From NCBI GenBank assembly GCA_021307315.1, contig JAJSPD010000157.1, positions 1-45,376 of the forward strand: a stretch of 45,376 nucleotides of DNA. The letters are read 5' to 3'. Origin of the DNA: Bisporella sp. PMI_857. Taxonomy: Eukaryota > Ascomycota > Leotiomycetes > Helotiales > Helotiaceae. Shown one piece after another: positions 1 through 9,848 of this stretch. Position 1 is the first letter of the stretch, and each line of letters opens with the position of its first letter. A model generated the notes under the pieces. That model was not told the DNA's origin and did not search any database. It saw only the letters and a program-made list of their open reading frames with translations. Both the position numbers and the translations under genes were made by a program.

Positions 1-566
1 TACCACGGTACCTCTTGACAACCTCCAGATCGGATAAGGAGGCAGATATATCCTGAAAGAAGTCCACAGTCTAATACCATTACTTGCTGCATCCGCTCTC
101 CTACATGATGTTCTTCGCCTGGGATGTCTCCAAGTTTGATCTTGACGATCCGAGCCGCCTGCAGATGTTCTTCGCATATCTGTTGCAGGCTCAAAATATC
201 TTCAGGGGGCACGCGAGATACGCTATTCGAGCGAGAAACGTCTGTAGTTGCTGTTTGATCTTAGATTGAACGGTATGCGCGAGACTAACCTGTCGATATC
301 GATCGCTTGGAGTTCGCTAATCGTTTCGAGTGTCCCATTCTCGATTTCGACAGCCTCTTGAATAGAGCAAGATAAATTTGCGCCATAGCTTCTCCGCCAC
401 AGTCATTATCTCCTGAATCTTCTGGTTCTGCTTCGACTGGCATTGGCGAATCCAAATCCGCCTTACATTTTCCCCTTTTCATCGCTGGTGAAATCGTACC
501 CAATTTTAATTTTAGAATTAGTGGAAGACAAGGATAAATATTTGGGCATCTTGACCTAGCCACCAA
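1..566 (-). other. possible fragment of an unidentified minus-strand gene
   Basis: Two minus-strand frames here look coding but do not give a recognisable protein. Around 286-400 a charged stretch (EAVEIENGTLETISELQ) runs up to a GTTAGT donor-like site at about 285. Below it, 1-255 is open without a stop for about 80 codons and runs off the window. A separate 93-codon frame (285-566) overlaps the first stretch in another register. No family is recognised and there is no clear start codon. It may be the 3' part of a gene continuing to the left, or decayed DNA. Confidence 0.2.
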
Positions 567-740
567 GGAACATTATACTCTTATTCCGTTTACTAATCGG
601 TTGAGATCAAAGCGTTCACGTTGAAGTCTTCAACCAGGCAGGAATCTATAAGTTAATACATTACATAGGCAATGCCATGTCCCTTCTTTGTTAAATTCAA
701 TTGGTTGCTGATAATGATTGATGTGGTGGGGCAGACTGCC

Positions 741-922
741 TGTCTTGTCCGGATCCACACTTTGATGACCTGCGTTGTCCGGATCCACACTTTGATACCC
801 TGCCCTGTCTAGATCCACACTTGATGACCTGCCCTGTCTAGATCCACACTTGATGACCTGCTTTGTCTAGATCCACACTTGATGACCTGCTTTCTACAGT
901 AGATCCACACTTGATGACCTGC
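741..922. repeat. tandem repeat array, six units of 29-32 bp
   Basis: Six consecutive units share a core GATCCACACTTGATGACC, separated by variable TGYNNTGTC-type spacers. The first two units are 30 bp, the next three 29 bp and the last 32 bp with a small insertion. In the minus strand the 30-bp units encode a ten-residue repeat (SVDPDxAGHQ), but the 29-bp units break that frame, so coding use is unlikely. The stretch TGATGACCTGC recurs in the arms of the palindromic elements at 7762 and 34363. Confidence 0.85.
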
Positions 923-1416
923 ATTTACTGGTGCGCACTAAATTTTCAAGGCGCACGTCAGCAATGAAATGGGACCTGCAGGTTCGTGCTGACCACAAGC
1001 AAAAGTGGGACGAGTGACGATTTTAACCCTGACCCATGCTCTAGACCATCGGCGCTAGGGGATGGGAAGGAAGATGACATTTCTTGGGTGGCGACTGGAT
1101 TGGATATGTCATCACTGGATAATGGCAAGGCAATTTCATTAAGGCTGTTTCACGCGCCGGCGCACATTGCGTGCAATCTACGGGCTTGGGATGTAGAAGC
1201 CTCCTTTATGTGAATGGTGTCAAAATTTGCCACCAAAAGTTGCACTAAAGCATAGGCTTGACTTTTAAGTCGGTATTACATACCTCCTACCCGACTAAGA
1301 AGCATACATATACGGGTTATCAGTGGCCGATGGCTTCGTGATTGTGGAAACTATTCAATTAATATATAATAGCAGTCATATGACTAATCCCACGAGCAGG
1401 ACTCCGAGAAGGAGGT
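923..1416. other. intergenic, promoter side of the Zn2Cys6 gene
   Basis: No gene is recognised. A 75-codon plus-strand frame (986-1213) has no family signature. The last 60 bases before the start codon at 1417 include an AT-rich TATAATAG-like stretch that could serve the downstream gene. Confidence 0.4.
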
Positions 1417-3062
1417 ATGTTGGGAAGTAGAACACAGATTTCAGATGATAACGAGAGCAGCCATATTAAATCTCGGAACGGGTGCGCAACATGTAAACGT
1501 CGACATCTACGGTGCGATGAAACCCTTCCCCAATGGTATGTCCCAAGTGATTACTTAACGTTACTGTCGACGTATATAGTACTGACTATGCCCGCAGCCA
1601 AAACTGCACGAAATACAACTGCCGTTGTCCATACCAGGACATACTGGAAAATGAACAGCGAGATTTGACTCCGAAGAGACCGAATTTATTGTGGACCTTA
1701 GAAATTGAGGCTGATATTCGGAGCTGGCAACAGACTGGGAGACCTCCGTTTCCGAGTCTACATCTCTTCCCAGCAATTCCTTTCGAGCATTGCTCCCTTG
1801 AAGATCTACGTTTGATCCACCATGTTGCTTCCATCTCAAGCGAATTTTGTACGCATGATAGTAGTAACTTCACTATCTGGGTTAGACACGTACCACTGTA
1901 AGTTGCAGAGCTGGGGAGAGACGCTCAACCGTTCAAACGCTAACAAATTTGTGTAGTTTTCTCAAAATTGGGGCAACATATAGTTTTGTAATGCATTCAT
2001 TATTAGCTCTATCAGGATCACATCTTGCATGGCTGACTGGCTGTCCACTTACGGCTAATATAGCTTTTGAACATAGAGGAATTGCGCTTAAGGGTCTTTA
2101 TGGGGCGATCGGGTCATTCTTGAGGGAAAACTCAGACGCTGTACTCGCAGCATCTTTGCTCCTACTTTGGCAGGCAACTGAGTGGTGAGCAGAGACAAGA
2201 GTGGTTCTCGGTATTCTTCTAATACATCCTAGGCGTGATTGGACCCGGCTGATGCATGGAACTTCATCGGTACGCTTCAGAAATGCTCCGGACGGCGAAT
2301 TGTAATCAAGCTAACGAATATACAGATAATCGATGCAATGCAACCGTGGAAAAGCGAGTCCCAATTCGAAGACTTCATTGTAGAGAAGAGTACATTTTCA
2401 ACTGCACCACCACCTCCTGATGCGTGTTTCAATTATCCCAAGCAGGCATATCTGGACGCCCTTCAACTCGCGTCCGCACAGCTTCGGAGAGTGGAAGCTT
2501 ATTTGGTGGAAAAGAAGGAAGGGACTGAATCGATTTCACAACTGATCACTTTCGTCCAAAGGCTTCAAATGTTGTCGCCGAGTGATACTACCACTCAAAG
2601 ATTCGACATGCTTGATCCTCTCAGAACGTGGCTCCTCTGGGTTCCCGTTATGTACCTGCGACGACCACAAATGCCACTCCCTGCATTTGTCGTTCTCGCG
2701 TACTACTACACGGTTGCGTTAATCGTAGAGCCACTGTTCCCAGAGATTGGCGCTGCCTACTTTGGTAGTCTTTCCTTAAATGCAATCGAAGAAATCGTAA
2801 AACGACTGTTCTCTGTTGATGTCCCCCGGAGTTCCCGGGTGGACCTTAACATTGCACTCAGTTTAATAGCATATCCTATGGACATGGCGTACAAATTCAG
2901 AATTCGGATGGGTTTGGTGCAGCTAGAACGAGTGACAACTTTCCCACACTCGTTTACGCTCACCAGTTGCGTGCCGAACCTGGGCAAGAGCATGTCGTGA
3001 CTACCTCTGACTTGGTGCTGGCTGCTATGAGTCTGCTGCCTCTCGTCCAGCGTATTTTGTGA
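1417..3062 (+). pseudogene. Zn2Cys6 fungal transcription factor with C-terminal frame break
   Basis: Fungal binuclear-cluster regulator, expected to bind DNA in the nucleus. Residues 18-50 hold the zinc cluster: Cys 23, 26, 33, 40, 43 and 50 with spacing C-x2-C-x6-C-x6-C-x2-C-x6-C. Five exons are supported: 1417-1535, 1598-1897, 1957-2184, 2233-2269 and from 2326. The introns are 62, 59, 48 and 56 bp, have good donors (GTATGT, GTAAGT, GTGAGC), and joining keeps the frame throughout. The cluster itself is completed across intron 1 (TG|C of Cys40). The body (about 60-430) resembles the regulatory region of UPC2-like C6 proteins. The frame from exon 5 stops at 3000, but a family-like tail (TTSDLVLAAMSLLPLVQRIL) lies in another frame ending at 3060-3062. 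One base seems to be missing between about 2905 and 2945. The target pathway is unknown. Confidence 0.8.
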
Positions 3063-4743
3063 GATAGTTCAGGCGAAAGAACCCAGGAAAAAAAACTTTC
3101 CGCCCCAATTTCTCTTTAGATGGCGATGATAGGGATGGATTGAGAACGAAATAAAAATTAGAACCAAAAAGGGGACAATTATAATGCAATATGAAGTGAA
3201 CGACTGATACTCATTCTCTCAAGTATACTAACTTGGATGAGGCCTGGGAGACTTCGTGCGTTTTGCGTTCCATATTTACAGTAACTGCGGTAGCACGTAA
3301 CGGCTAAAGCACCACCGTTTCACCATAAGAGTTGTTAGCACTTATCAGAGGCCGTTTCAAGATGCTCAGCAGCAACGCAACCGGCTGAGATATATGCTTC
3401 ACTGGACGTTATTCTACGATTCTACACAGCAAGTGATATGTTCTTGCCAAAGTCCTAGGCCGTCTTCATAGTGACAGATTGTGATATATTTGATTCCACC
3501 AGGCCATTCCGTTGCCAATTCTGTCCATGAAACCTCTGCACATCAGTCTCTAATACCGAGGGCACCTCAGCATGTCCAAACTCGCTTTAACATGTATAAC
3601 TGTTGAAATCTTTCGATCTCGCAGCGGAGGCAAGTGGCTTAGAGTTAGAAAGTGGACGGGTTTCTAAATTGTCTTAGTGGTCGAAATCTGAGCACCCTGA
3701 CTTGGATGGCGCGCTTTCAAATGGCTTCCCCAATCCGCAATCTTTCTCGAAGGCTCGTAGATACTATGGCAGCTGCTCGGGGTGGCGTTCGGGCTTCTCA
3801 TCAACAGTAACCTGATCTACGTCCATCCGGTATATTACCCACCGCTTTCGCAAATAGGCTAGGAATTTTAGGGTCATCTAGCAATCAACTCCTTTCGATA
3901 TCAATCCAGGGATCGTTGGTGTTCAGAGGTCTTCTTGAGACGAGATGATGCTGACACCTGAAATCTTCATAGCCCCAGGATATTAACTTGCTGAATTGAT
4001 TCTGGTTTTCAAGAAGCATCACTAGTCTTGCATGTTAGCTTCCCAGCCATCGGATCTGTCAACATTATCGCCACCTCTGGAGCTATTACCAGCACCATCA
4101 TATCCCATCACGATTATTCCACATGTGTTGCCCTCCTACCTGCTGACACCAGCGACATAGGCATCCTCTCTTCGTCCTCACTAGCACTCCAGCAACTAAA
4201 ATGCAGCCACAGTTGTCTGGCGCAGTAGAAGCTTTTAGGATTGTATCCATATATTTGGCAGCTCTGCTAAGCGCCATCATGCAGGCCATTATGAGCATCC
4301 TTCCCGGCGTCGACTCCGCTGTTCCAAAGCAGACCTGTCGAGGTTAGCTAACGCGCCAGCTCTTGACTTCCATAGACGCGCCTCGTAAGAAATAATCGTA
4401 TAGTTGTGGTCGCACAACCGGCGACAGATTCCTCTCGTCATTTGTGGGCAGTGGAAGGTTTAAGAGGTCCTTGTTAAAATTTTGACTTTGTTTAGATGCC
4501 GTTGCAGGTATAGTTTGTGTCATAAAGCTTGAAGCGCAATCCGCCAAATGTTCGTTGTGATCCTCACAATGCAGTCCCAACCAGAAGCAAATCAAATATC
4601 CACAACCAATCGCCAAAATTCTGGATGGGCACTTCGGTACAGACTTGCCAGGCGAGCTTATCCCCTTGGAGGGCGCCTTACCGCAGATTTAGCTCTTCTC
4701 CGGTGAGCGTACAGAGACACTGATGGCACCTGCTTCAAATTTA
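3063..4743. other. long stretch without recognisable gene
   Basis: No frame longer than about 90 codons is present and none has a known motif. A minus-strand frame at 4344-4616 starts with a hydrophobic, Cys-containing segment but then becomes ordinary, and I do not support it as a gene. Base composition is near that of the flanks. This may be old decayed DNA. Confidence 0.4.
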
Positions 4744-5075
4744 TTACTTAAGGAGCAAGTAATACCTATAAACCTCTTCATCATCTTTATACTTCCCTGG
4801 CGCACCGGTTGTGGAATTTTTTTTTAAAAGTACCTGGAGTTCTTCCATTTGCACTCTGTCGGCATCGTTTACCACTCCCGCTGGCTATACATAAAAGTTT
4901 GCACCGTAGTTATCAGCGTCATGCAACATTGATCCACACTGGGCATGATATGAGGAATCAGGGTTCCTATTTGCACTCCTTCATCAGTGTTGTGCAACGT
5001 CACTCCAAACCAGCTATCCTCTGAGCTAGAGTCCTTCACACTTTTGAACTCCATCCATTTCGTCCAGCACCGCAC
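4744..5075 (-). other. two coding-like exons of an unidentified gene
   Basis: On the minus strand, 4884 to 4744 reads as 46 codons plus stop directly after a TAG acceptor-like site at 4885-4887, with a charged, plausible sequence (DADRVQMEELQVLL). Just upstream, about 4945-5075 carries another plausible stretch (SWFGVTLHNTDEGVQIG) ending near a GTGTGG donor-like site. Together they could be the last two exons of a small gene, but nothing further upstream extends it convincingly and no family is recognised. Confidence 0.25.
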
Positions 5076-6133
5076 TACCCTGGTTGTACTGCGAGGAACT
5101 CGAATAACCGCATCTTCTTTCCCTACGCCGCATCCTTACTTCCAGCCGAGTGCGACGAGCCTCTCACGACAAATTTCCCAACCCGAATATGTTCTCATCT
5201 TCTTTACATATCTGATCTTTGAGGGTTCTTGCCCAGATATGCCATAACTCCCAACCATTTTACTATTAGTAAACAATATGCACTAGACGGCATACGTTAT
5301 GAGAATGAGTGGAGCACGCCGCCGTATCCTTGATCCACCCTTCCATCCCCCGCAGCAACGACAATCCAGAGGGTCTTGACACACGAATATTTTGTCCCCA
5401 GTCGCCTCTTTTCAAACAAGATGAGCTAAGGTCGCAAGAGCCATTTTGATATGCCCCTTGGGACTGCAGGAAATATTCCACAGCAACAGCTCTCGATATA
5501 GATATGGGATCAGTTTCACTCCTTGGACGCCTGCTGGAAACCAGTTTCTAAGAGGTAAAACCACTGCCAAGCTGGGTTACCATGCCGTACAAGCACCTTG
5601 GTGTTTAGGTAACTTTAAGCAACTGTAGGCTCATGGATTTTCTATATCGTGGTGACTTACAATTATTGATTTAAATCAAACACCGAGTACGTCAACCCCA
5701 ACTCCCAAATCATCCAGAATCGCGAATCTGAAGTTGTAGCGAGATCCTTCCGTTCCGCAGAAATGTTTTCGGCTTGAGGAGTTTTCGAGTATATCTTACT
5801 AGTTTTGTGCCGAAGCGAACTGAGTGCGCATCTGTTTTATGAAAGCAACACTTGTCAATATTTTGTATCCATACCTGCGTACCGTAGTCACAGACTTCTA
5901 ATTTCATCCTTAGCACAAACGGCTTTCCGCAATGATTGACAACTTCTTCACTCAGTGTCGTTCTGATAGACCTGTATAAAGCACGCGCAATAACCTTTGC
6001 TAGTTGGTAGAAAGTGAGAATTTTATTCGCTATCTAGTAATGGCCAAGAAATTACTTTTGCATGAAGATCTTTTGTGGACAGTGCATCATCGGAGGTTAT
6101 TAATAATGAGTTCGGGATAGCTATCGTTAAATT
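5076..6133. other. no recognisable gene
   Basis: Only short overlapping frames on both strands (for example 5266-5481 minus and 5710-5916 minus), none with a motif or a convincing splice pattern. It lies downstream of the CBM48-like gene, which is on the minus strand. Confidence 0.4.
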
Positions 6134-6996
6134 TTAAACGCTTGCGGGATGCGCGGTGAACAAGGTCAGTTTGTGATGAGAATTGACTGGAGAATTGGCT
6201 GGGGCGGTTTGAGACCTATCGACCAAGGATGTGCTGGTGACCTCTCTCTCATTACGTGTAAGGGCTGCGGCGCTGAACTGCCAAGTGAGATCCTCGACCG
6301 CACCGCTGGCCTTGTCGAAGAGGACGGAATGGACCCTGCTTAACCCCGACGGTATTGGTATTGGAGCCCTAATTTGACTAGAGTCAAGTGGCCGACCTTT
6401 GGCAATTTCAAAGTGTTTATTTCCAGGGGATATATTGGAAGTAGGCTCATCGGATGGGACGTCAAAGATATTCAAAGGGCGACCAGTTGTGGGTTCGATC
6501 GCGATGGCTCTTGTAGAGTCGTAGGACACCTGATATCCATTGAGTAAATACTATGATTGATGTGAGTACAGAATTTGCCTCATAGCGCACCATACATACG
6601 TAGTACCAGTATCGCTTGCCAGGTTGAAGAGTGGTGACTTGAAATTCAAAAGTGTTATTCCACTCATAAGTGTCCTCGACTTGCTTGATTTTCGTAAGAG
6701 GAAGTTGTCTACGGTAGAGGTCCCATGAGCCGAGGATATGAACACATTTGATAGTTGATGGTGTCTGTAATGTGAAAGACGCACGAGTTGCCATCATTTT
6801 GAGAGGGATTCTGAAGGTCTGCGAGTTTGGTATCAGATTCGAAATGGGTGGTGGTTCCAGGCTGCAGATTGCTATTTAGCGCCCATCAGTTCACCCTGGT
6901 TAACTTCTTTGAACTTGGTGCGGGAGAGGCTCTTACTGTATAAATCTGACCAAAGCAATTAATCGAACAAAGTCAGGACCATCGACATAGCCTTTG
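6134..6996 (-). pseudogene. CBM48-like glycogen-binding (early set) protein, frame-broken and 5' incomplete
   Basis: The deduced protein has the fungal CBM48/early-set signature: CVHILGSWDLY, then RYWYY joined across an intron to LLNGYQVSYD and EPTTGRPLNIFDVP. Such domains bind glycogen or related glucans; the role of this protein is unknown. Exons supported on the minus strand are 6996-6937 (SKGYVDGPDFVR), 6871-6600 and 6550-6134. The introns are 65 bp (6872-6936, GTAAGA donor) and 49 bp (6551-6599, GTATGT donor). Within the middle exon the frame that follows the first exon (LQPGTTTHFESDTKLADL) and the frame of the CBM domain (QTFRIPLK) differ by one base, with the switch near 6805-6825. The N-terminal exon(s) above 6996 are not resolved; a TIR element begins at 7030. 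Confidence 0.65.
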
Positions 6997-7029
6997 CTGG
7001 TGGAAGTATGCAGTTAACAGTGAATCTTA

Positions 7030-7404
7030 TACAGTACAGTAAGGCGCGGTTGCGGCTTCTTCTGAAACAGTATTCAATTACAATACAACTAGTGCCGAGA
7101 GGGTTAGGCACGTACTAAATAAATTCGGTTGGGCCTTGCTTTGTGGCTTGGTCATCCTTTATGCAGTCATCGATCTCTGCTTTGAACGCTAGTTGCCCTT
7201 TAAGCAATGAGATGGTCAGCAATTGTGCAGAGAGTCTCATATCCCCTTAATGGCGACGACACTCCTCTGCCGTAATTGTTCCCCACAACAAAGAATACGA
7301 TGCACGATGATCATGGTGGCTGACCAAAAAGTCTAGGCAGTGAAAATTATTAAAGATTTAAAGTTTACAAACACAAAGTTGCAATCGCTCCTTACTGTAC
7401 TGTA
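7030..7404. mobile_element. small non-autonomous TIR element, 375 bp
   Basis: The ends are inverted repeats. The outer 15 bp TACAGTACAGTAAGG are identical at both ends, and similarity extends to about 27 bp with mostly purine changes. The ends begin with TA, which fits TA-targeting Tc1/mariner or pogo-type elements. There is no coding sequence inside. It lies just upstream of the CBM48-like exons and may have separated them from their original first exon. Confidence 0.6.
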
Positions 7405-7761
7405 GGTCACTCAAGCGGTATGTCAAATTACAGCAAGTGTCCGCAAAATATCATCTGGTGCCATTTCTAGTTTTCGCGAATGCAATATGGTTACCTCTCT
7501 GATTTGAACTTTCAGATATGGGAGAACCTGAGGTTCTGGTCGATGCTAACAATGATGACATTTGTATAACGATTGGCAAAAAATTCTACTGTCAGCATAA
7601 AGATCAGAAGCTACACTTTACCCTTGATGATAGGCTCAACCGGTGTAAGACTTACTTCATGGCCCACATGACTGTAACGGGATTAGTCCTGTTTATGGAG
7701 GTAGAATTAACCGCGCTAGTAAGTTTCAGGAGGAAAGCAAAAGTAAAGGAGCCATGTGCTA
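7405..7761. other. no supported gene
   Basis: A 92-codon plus-strand frame starts at 7518 but its last twelve codons lie inside the palindromic element that begins at 7762, and it has no family signature. I treat it as chance. Confidence 0.4.
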
Positions 7762-8055
7762 CAGTAGTGTTCGAAATCGGCTTCAGTCCCCACTAAATGA
7801 TTTTAATATTTGCGCCACAGTTCTGAGACGAACTAGTACTACCATGGCCAGCCAAACATGATGACCTGCATTAATTTTCTTCCCCTGCTCTGAGGGCTTG
7901 CACTTGCAGCGGCAAACGTCAGCGTCAGAGCACGAAATAGATGATAGAGGTGGACTAATGCAGGTCATCATTCTTAGCTAGCCATGGTAGTGCTTGTTTG
8001 TCTTAGAGCCATAAAATCATTGAGTGGGGACTGAAGCCGTTTTCGAACACCACTG
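7762..8055. mobile_element. palindromic MITE, full-length copy (294 bp)
   Basis: Both ends are long inverted repeats: CAGTAGTGTTCGAAATCGG at the left matches CCGTTTTCGAACACCACTG at the right, followed by paired blocks with CAGTCCCCACT and AATCATT. A second pair of inner arms (TGATGACCTGCATTAA / TAATGCAGGTCATCA) flanks a roughly 90-bp unpaired core. No coding capacity. A related copy lies at 34363-34600 with the core strongly conserved, which shows this is a dispersed family and not a chance palindrome. Target duplication is unclear; a TA next to the left end is possible. Confidence 0.8.
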
Positions 8056-8837
8056 ATGATGATGACTTTAAGTGAGTCGTAGATTACGAAGTTCTATGCG
8101 TAGTGGCAATTATTGCTTCTTTTCTGCCGCAAAAGATTGTAATTAGTAAATAGGTACAGTACAGTACCATACATAGAAGTCACGGCGTTATTATACAAGC
8201 ATTAATGTGAACTGAAGAGCCTGCGTAGTAGATGTGATCATTTCAATGTGCAATTGGACAAAATGAACTTAGAGAGTGATCATTCAAATTAAGAGAGTGA
8301 CTTGAAGGGCAAGCAATTTACTCTCGACATCTGCAAAAATCGAAGAATCAAAGAAAGGATATACTCTACTGTAGAGCCATCGGATCGCATAACATTTAGT
8401 ACTATTCCTAGCCCCAAGATAAAGCTTCTATTTGGAACTGCAAGATAGTTATGGCTGATCCATCGGAGATGATCTTACTATCTAGCAGCTAGAAGATCGC
8501 AATTCTCTATAGGCTTCCAACGTACGGTGCTAAAGCTGAAATGGTGAACCACGTATACTGTGGCGGGGTTGAGTTCCTTTTTGTGCTGTCAACAGTGGGT
8601 GACACTACTCTGTCCGCACGGGCCCAAAACACCAAAACTTAAGCCTCGCGATAATTGTAGAGGAGATAAGGCAATGTATCGCTGATATGCCTCAAAGATG
8701 CGCTGAGCTCATTAGATCGGGTAGAGGACTATTAGAAGGAACAAATGGTAAGTTAGGGTTAGTTGTAGTATAATTAAATGTCATGAGTTACCTCCTCGTT
8801 GTGTGGTGGCCCGTGCGTAGTTTCAACCACTGCTGCC
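8056..8837. other. AT-rich intergenic sequence, no gene seen
   Basis: No frame of 60 codons or more. Contains a short GTACAGTACAGTACC motif at about 8153-8168 resembling the ends of the 7030-7404 element, but no matching opposite end. Confidence 0.4.
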
Positions 8838-9557
8838 GCACCTGTGGGTGTCAGGATTCGTTACGCACAAGCCACCCCCTCTAAAAATACCCTCTACTGG
8901 ATTAATTCGCAGAAAGCAATCATAAATTATTTTCGTTGAAAAGTCTAATAGAGAAATATTCCAGAGCCTCTATAATGCCCTTGCTAATTAAACCTTGGAA
9001 TTTTTAGTGTCGGTATACCTTCTATGTGGCAAAAGACGTAGCATCTGTGGCTACGTTCTTGCTATTGTAGATCTGGTATGGAAGTGATTGATTGATTAGA
9101 GGTTCTACAGCTACGGTTCTATGAGGTTGGTGATAGTAGTGGGGCCCACAATTCCACGTGCGGTTAGGTGATATCAACAACTACATACAAACATTTAGAT
9201 AGTCGCGTAAAAAGAAGTAACTTACTTGAAGTTAAGTCCATTTTTTTACGTCGTAAATGTAACGACGCAAGGAATCACTGGCTAGAACAGAGGCATATGG
9301 GAGTGCGTACAATAGGCTGATAGCGATTGCCTTATAGGTCTATCTACGAAGGATACAAAAACATAAGGAACAATTGTAGAGAGTAGGAGCAGGCCTTTAT
9401 ATAGGCGACTCCGACTCTCCTCCGTATCTGCCCTGAAACCCCTCATACCATGATCGTCATCCTTTGCTCCTGCGCCATGACCTTCGTGTCGCACCTTGGG
9501 CATACCGATTGTTACCGTAAAATGCGTAGGTTAACGAATCCTGACACCCACTGGTGC
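8838..9557. mobile_element. TIR-bounded element of about 720 bp, probably non-autonomous
   Basis: A 26-bp segment beginning GCACCTGTGGGTGTCAGGAT at 8838 is repeated inverted at 9532-9557 with one mismatch. The interior has no transposase; the only frame (9282-9503, minus, 73 codons) has no family signature. No target duplication is evident at these boundaries, so the true ends may lie slightly inside or outside. It may be a deletion derivative of a DNA transposon. Confidence 0.55.
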
Positions 9558-9848
9558 GTGTTGGTTAGGTAATCGGACCAAGCTGTATTTAAGTTTGTGC
9601 TTGACGCACACCTTCAATAGAGGTAAGGTAGGCTTCATCGCCCGAGCCGTTCACTCATTCGCTCAATGAAACTGCGTGTTTCGTGGAAAAAATTATGATA
9701 AGAGCATTGATAATTTGCTGACTGAATGCATAACGCTAAATAAAATAACCTACCGTGCAGTGTGCAAATTTCTTGACTGTTATACGACATAACGGTATGC
9801 TGTGGAATGAAATTACCTTGCATAGCGTTTGTTGCCATGTTTCATCTT

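Noticed and set aside
741..922. Repeat array as CRISPR
   Set aside because: Units are directly adjacent with only short variable bases, not repeat-spacer alternation, and the genome is fungal.
986..1213. 75-codon plus frame upstream of the Zn2Cys6 gene
   Set aside because: No signature, no splice link to 1417, and composition is ordinary.
7518..7796. 92-codon plus-strand frame as a gene
   Set aside because: Its stop and last codons lie inside the palindromic MITE and it has no family signature or splice support.
8153..8168. GTACAGTACAGTACC as the end of another TIR element
   Set aside because: No matching inverted end was found within a reasonable distance.
9282..9503. 73-codon minus frame as transposase of the 8838-9557 element
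   Set aside because: No catalytic motif, no helix-turn-helix and far too short.
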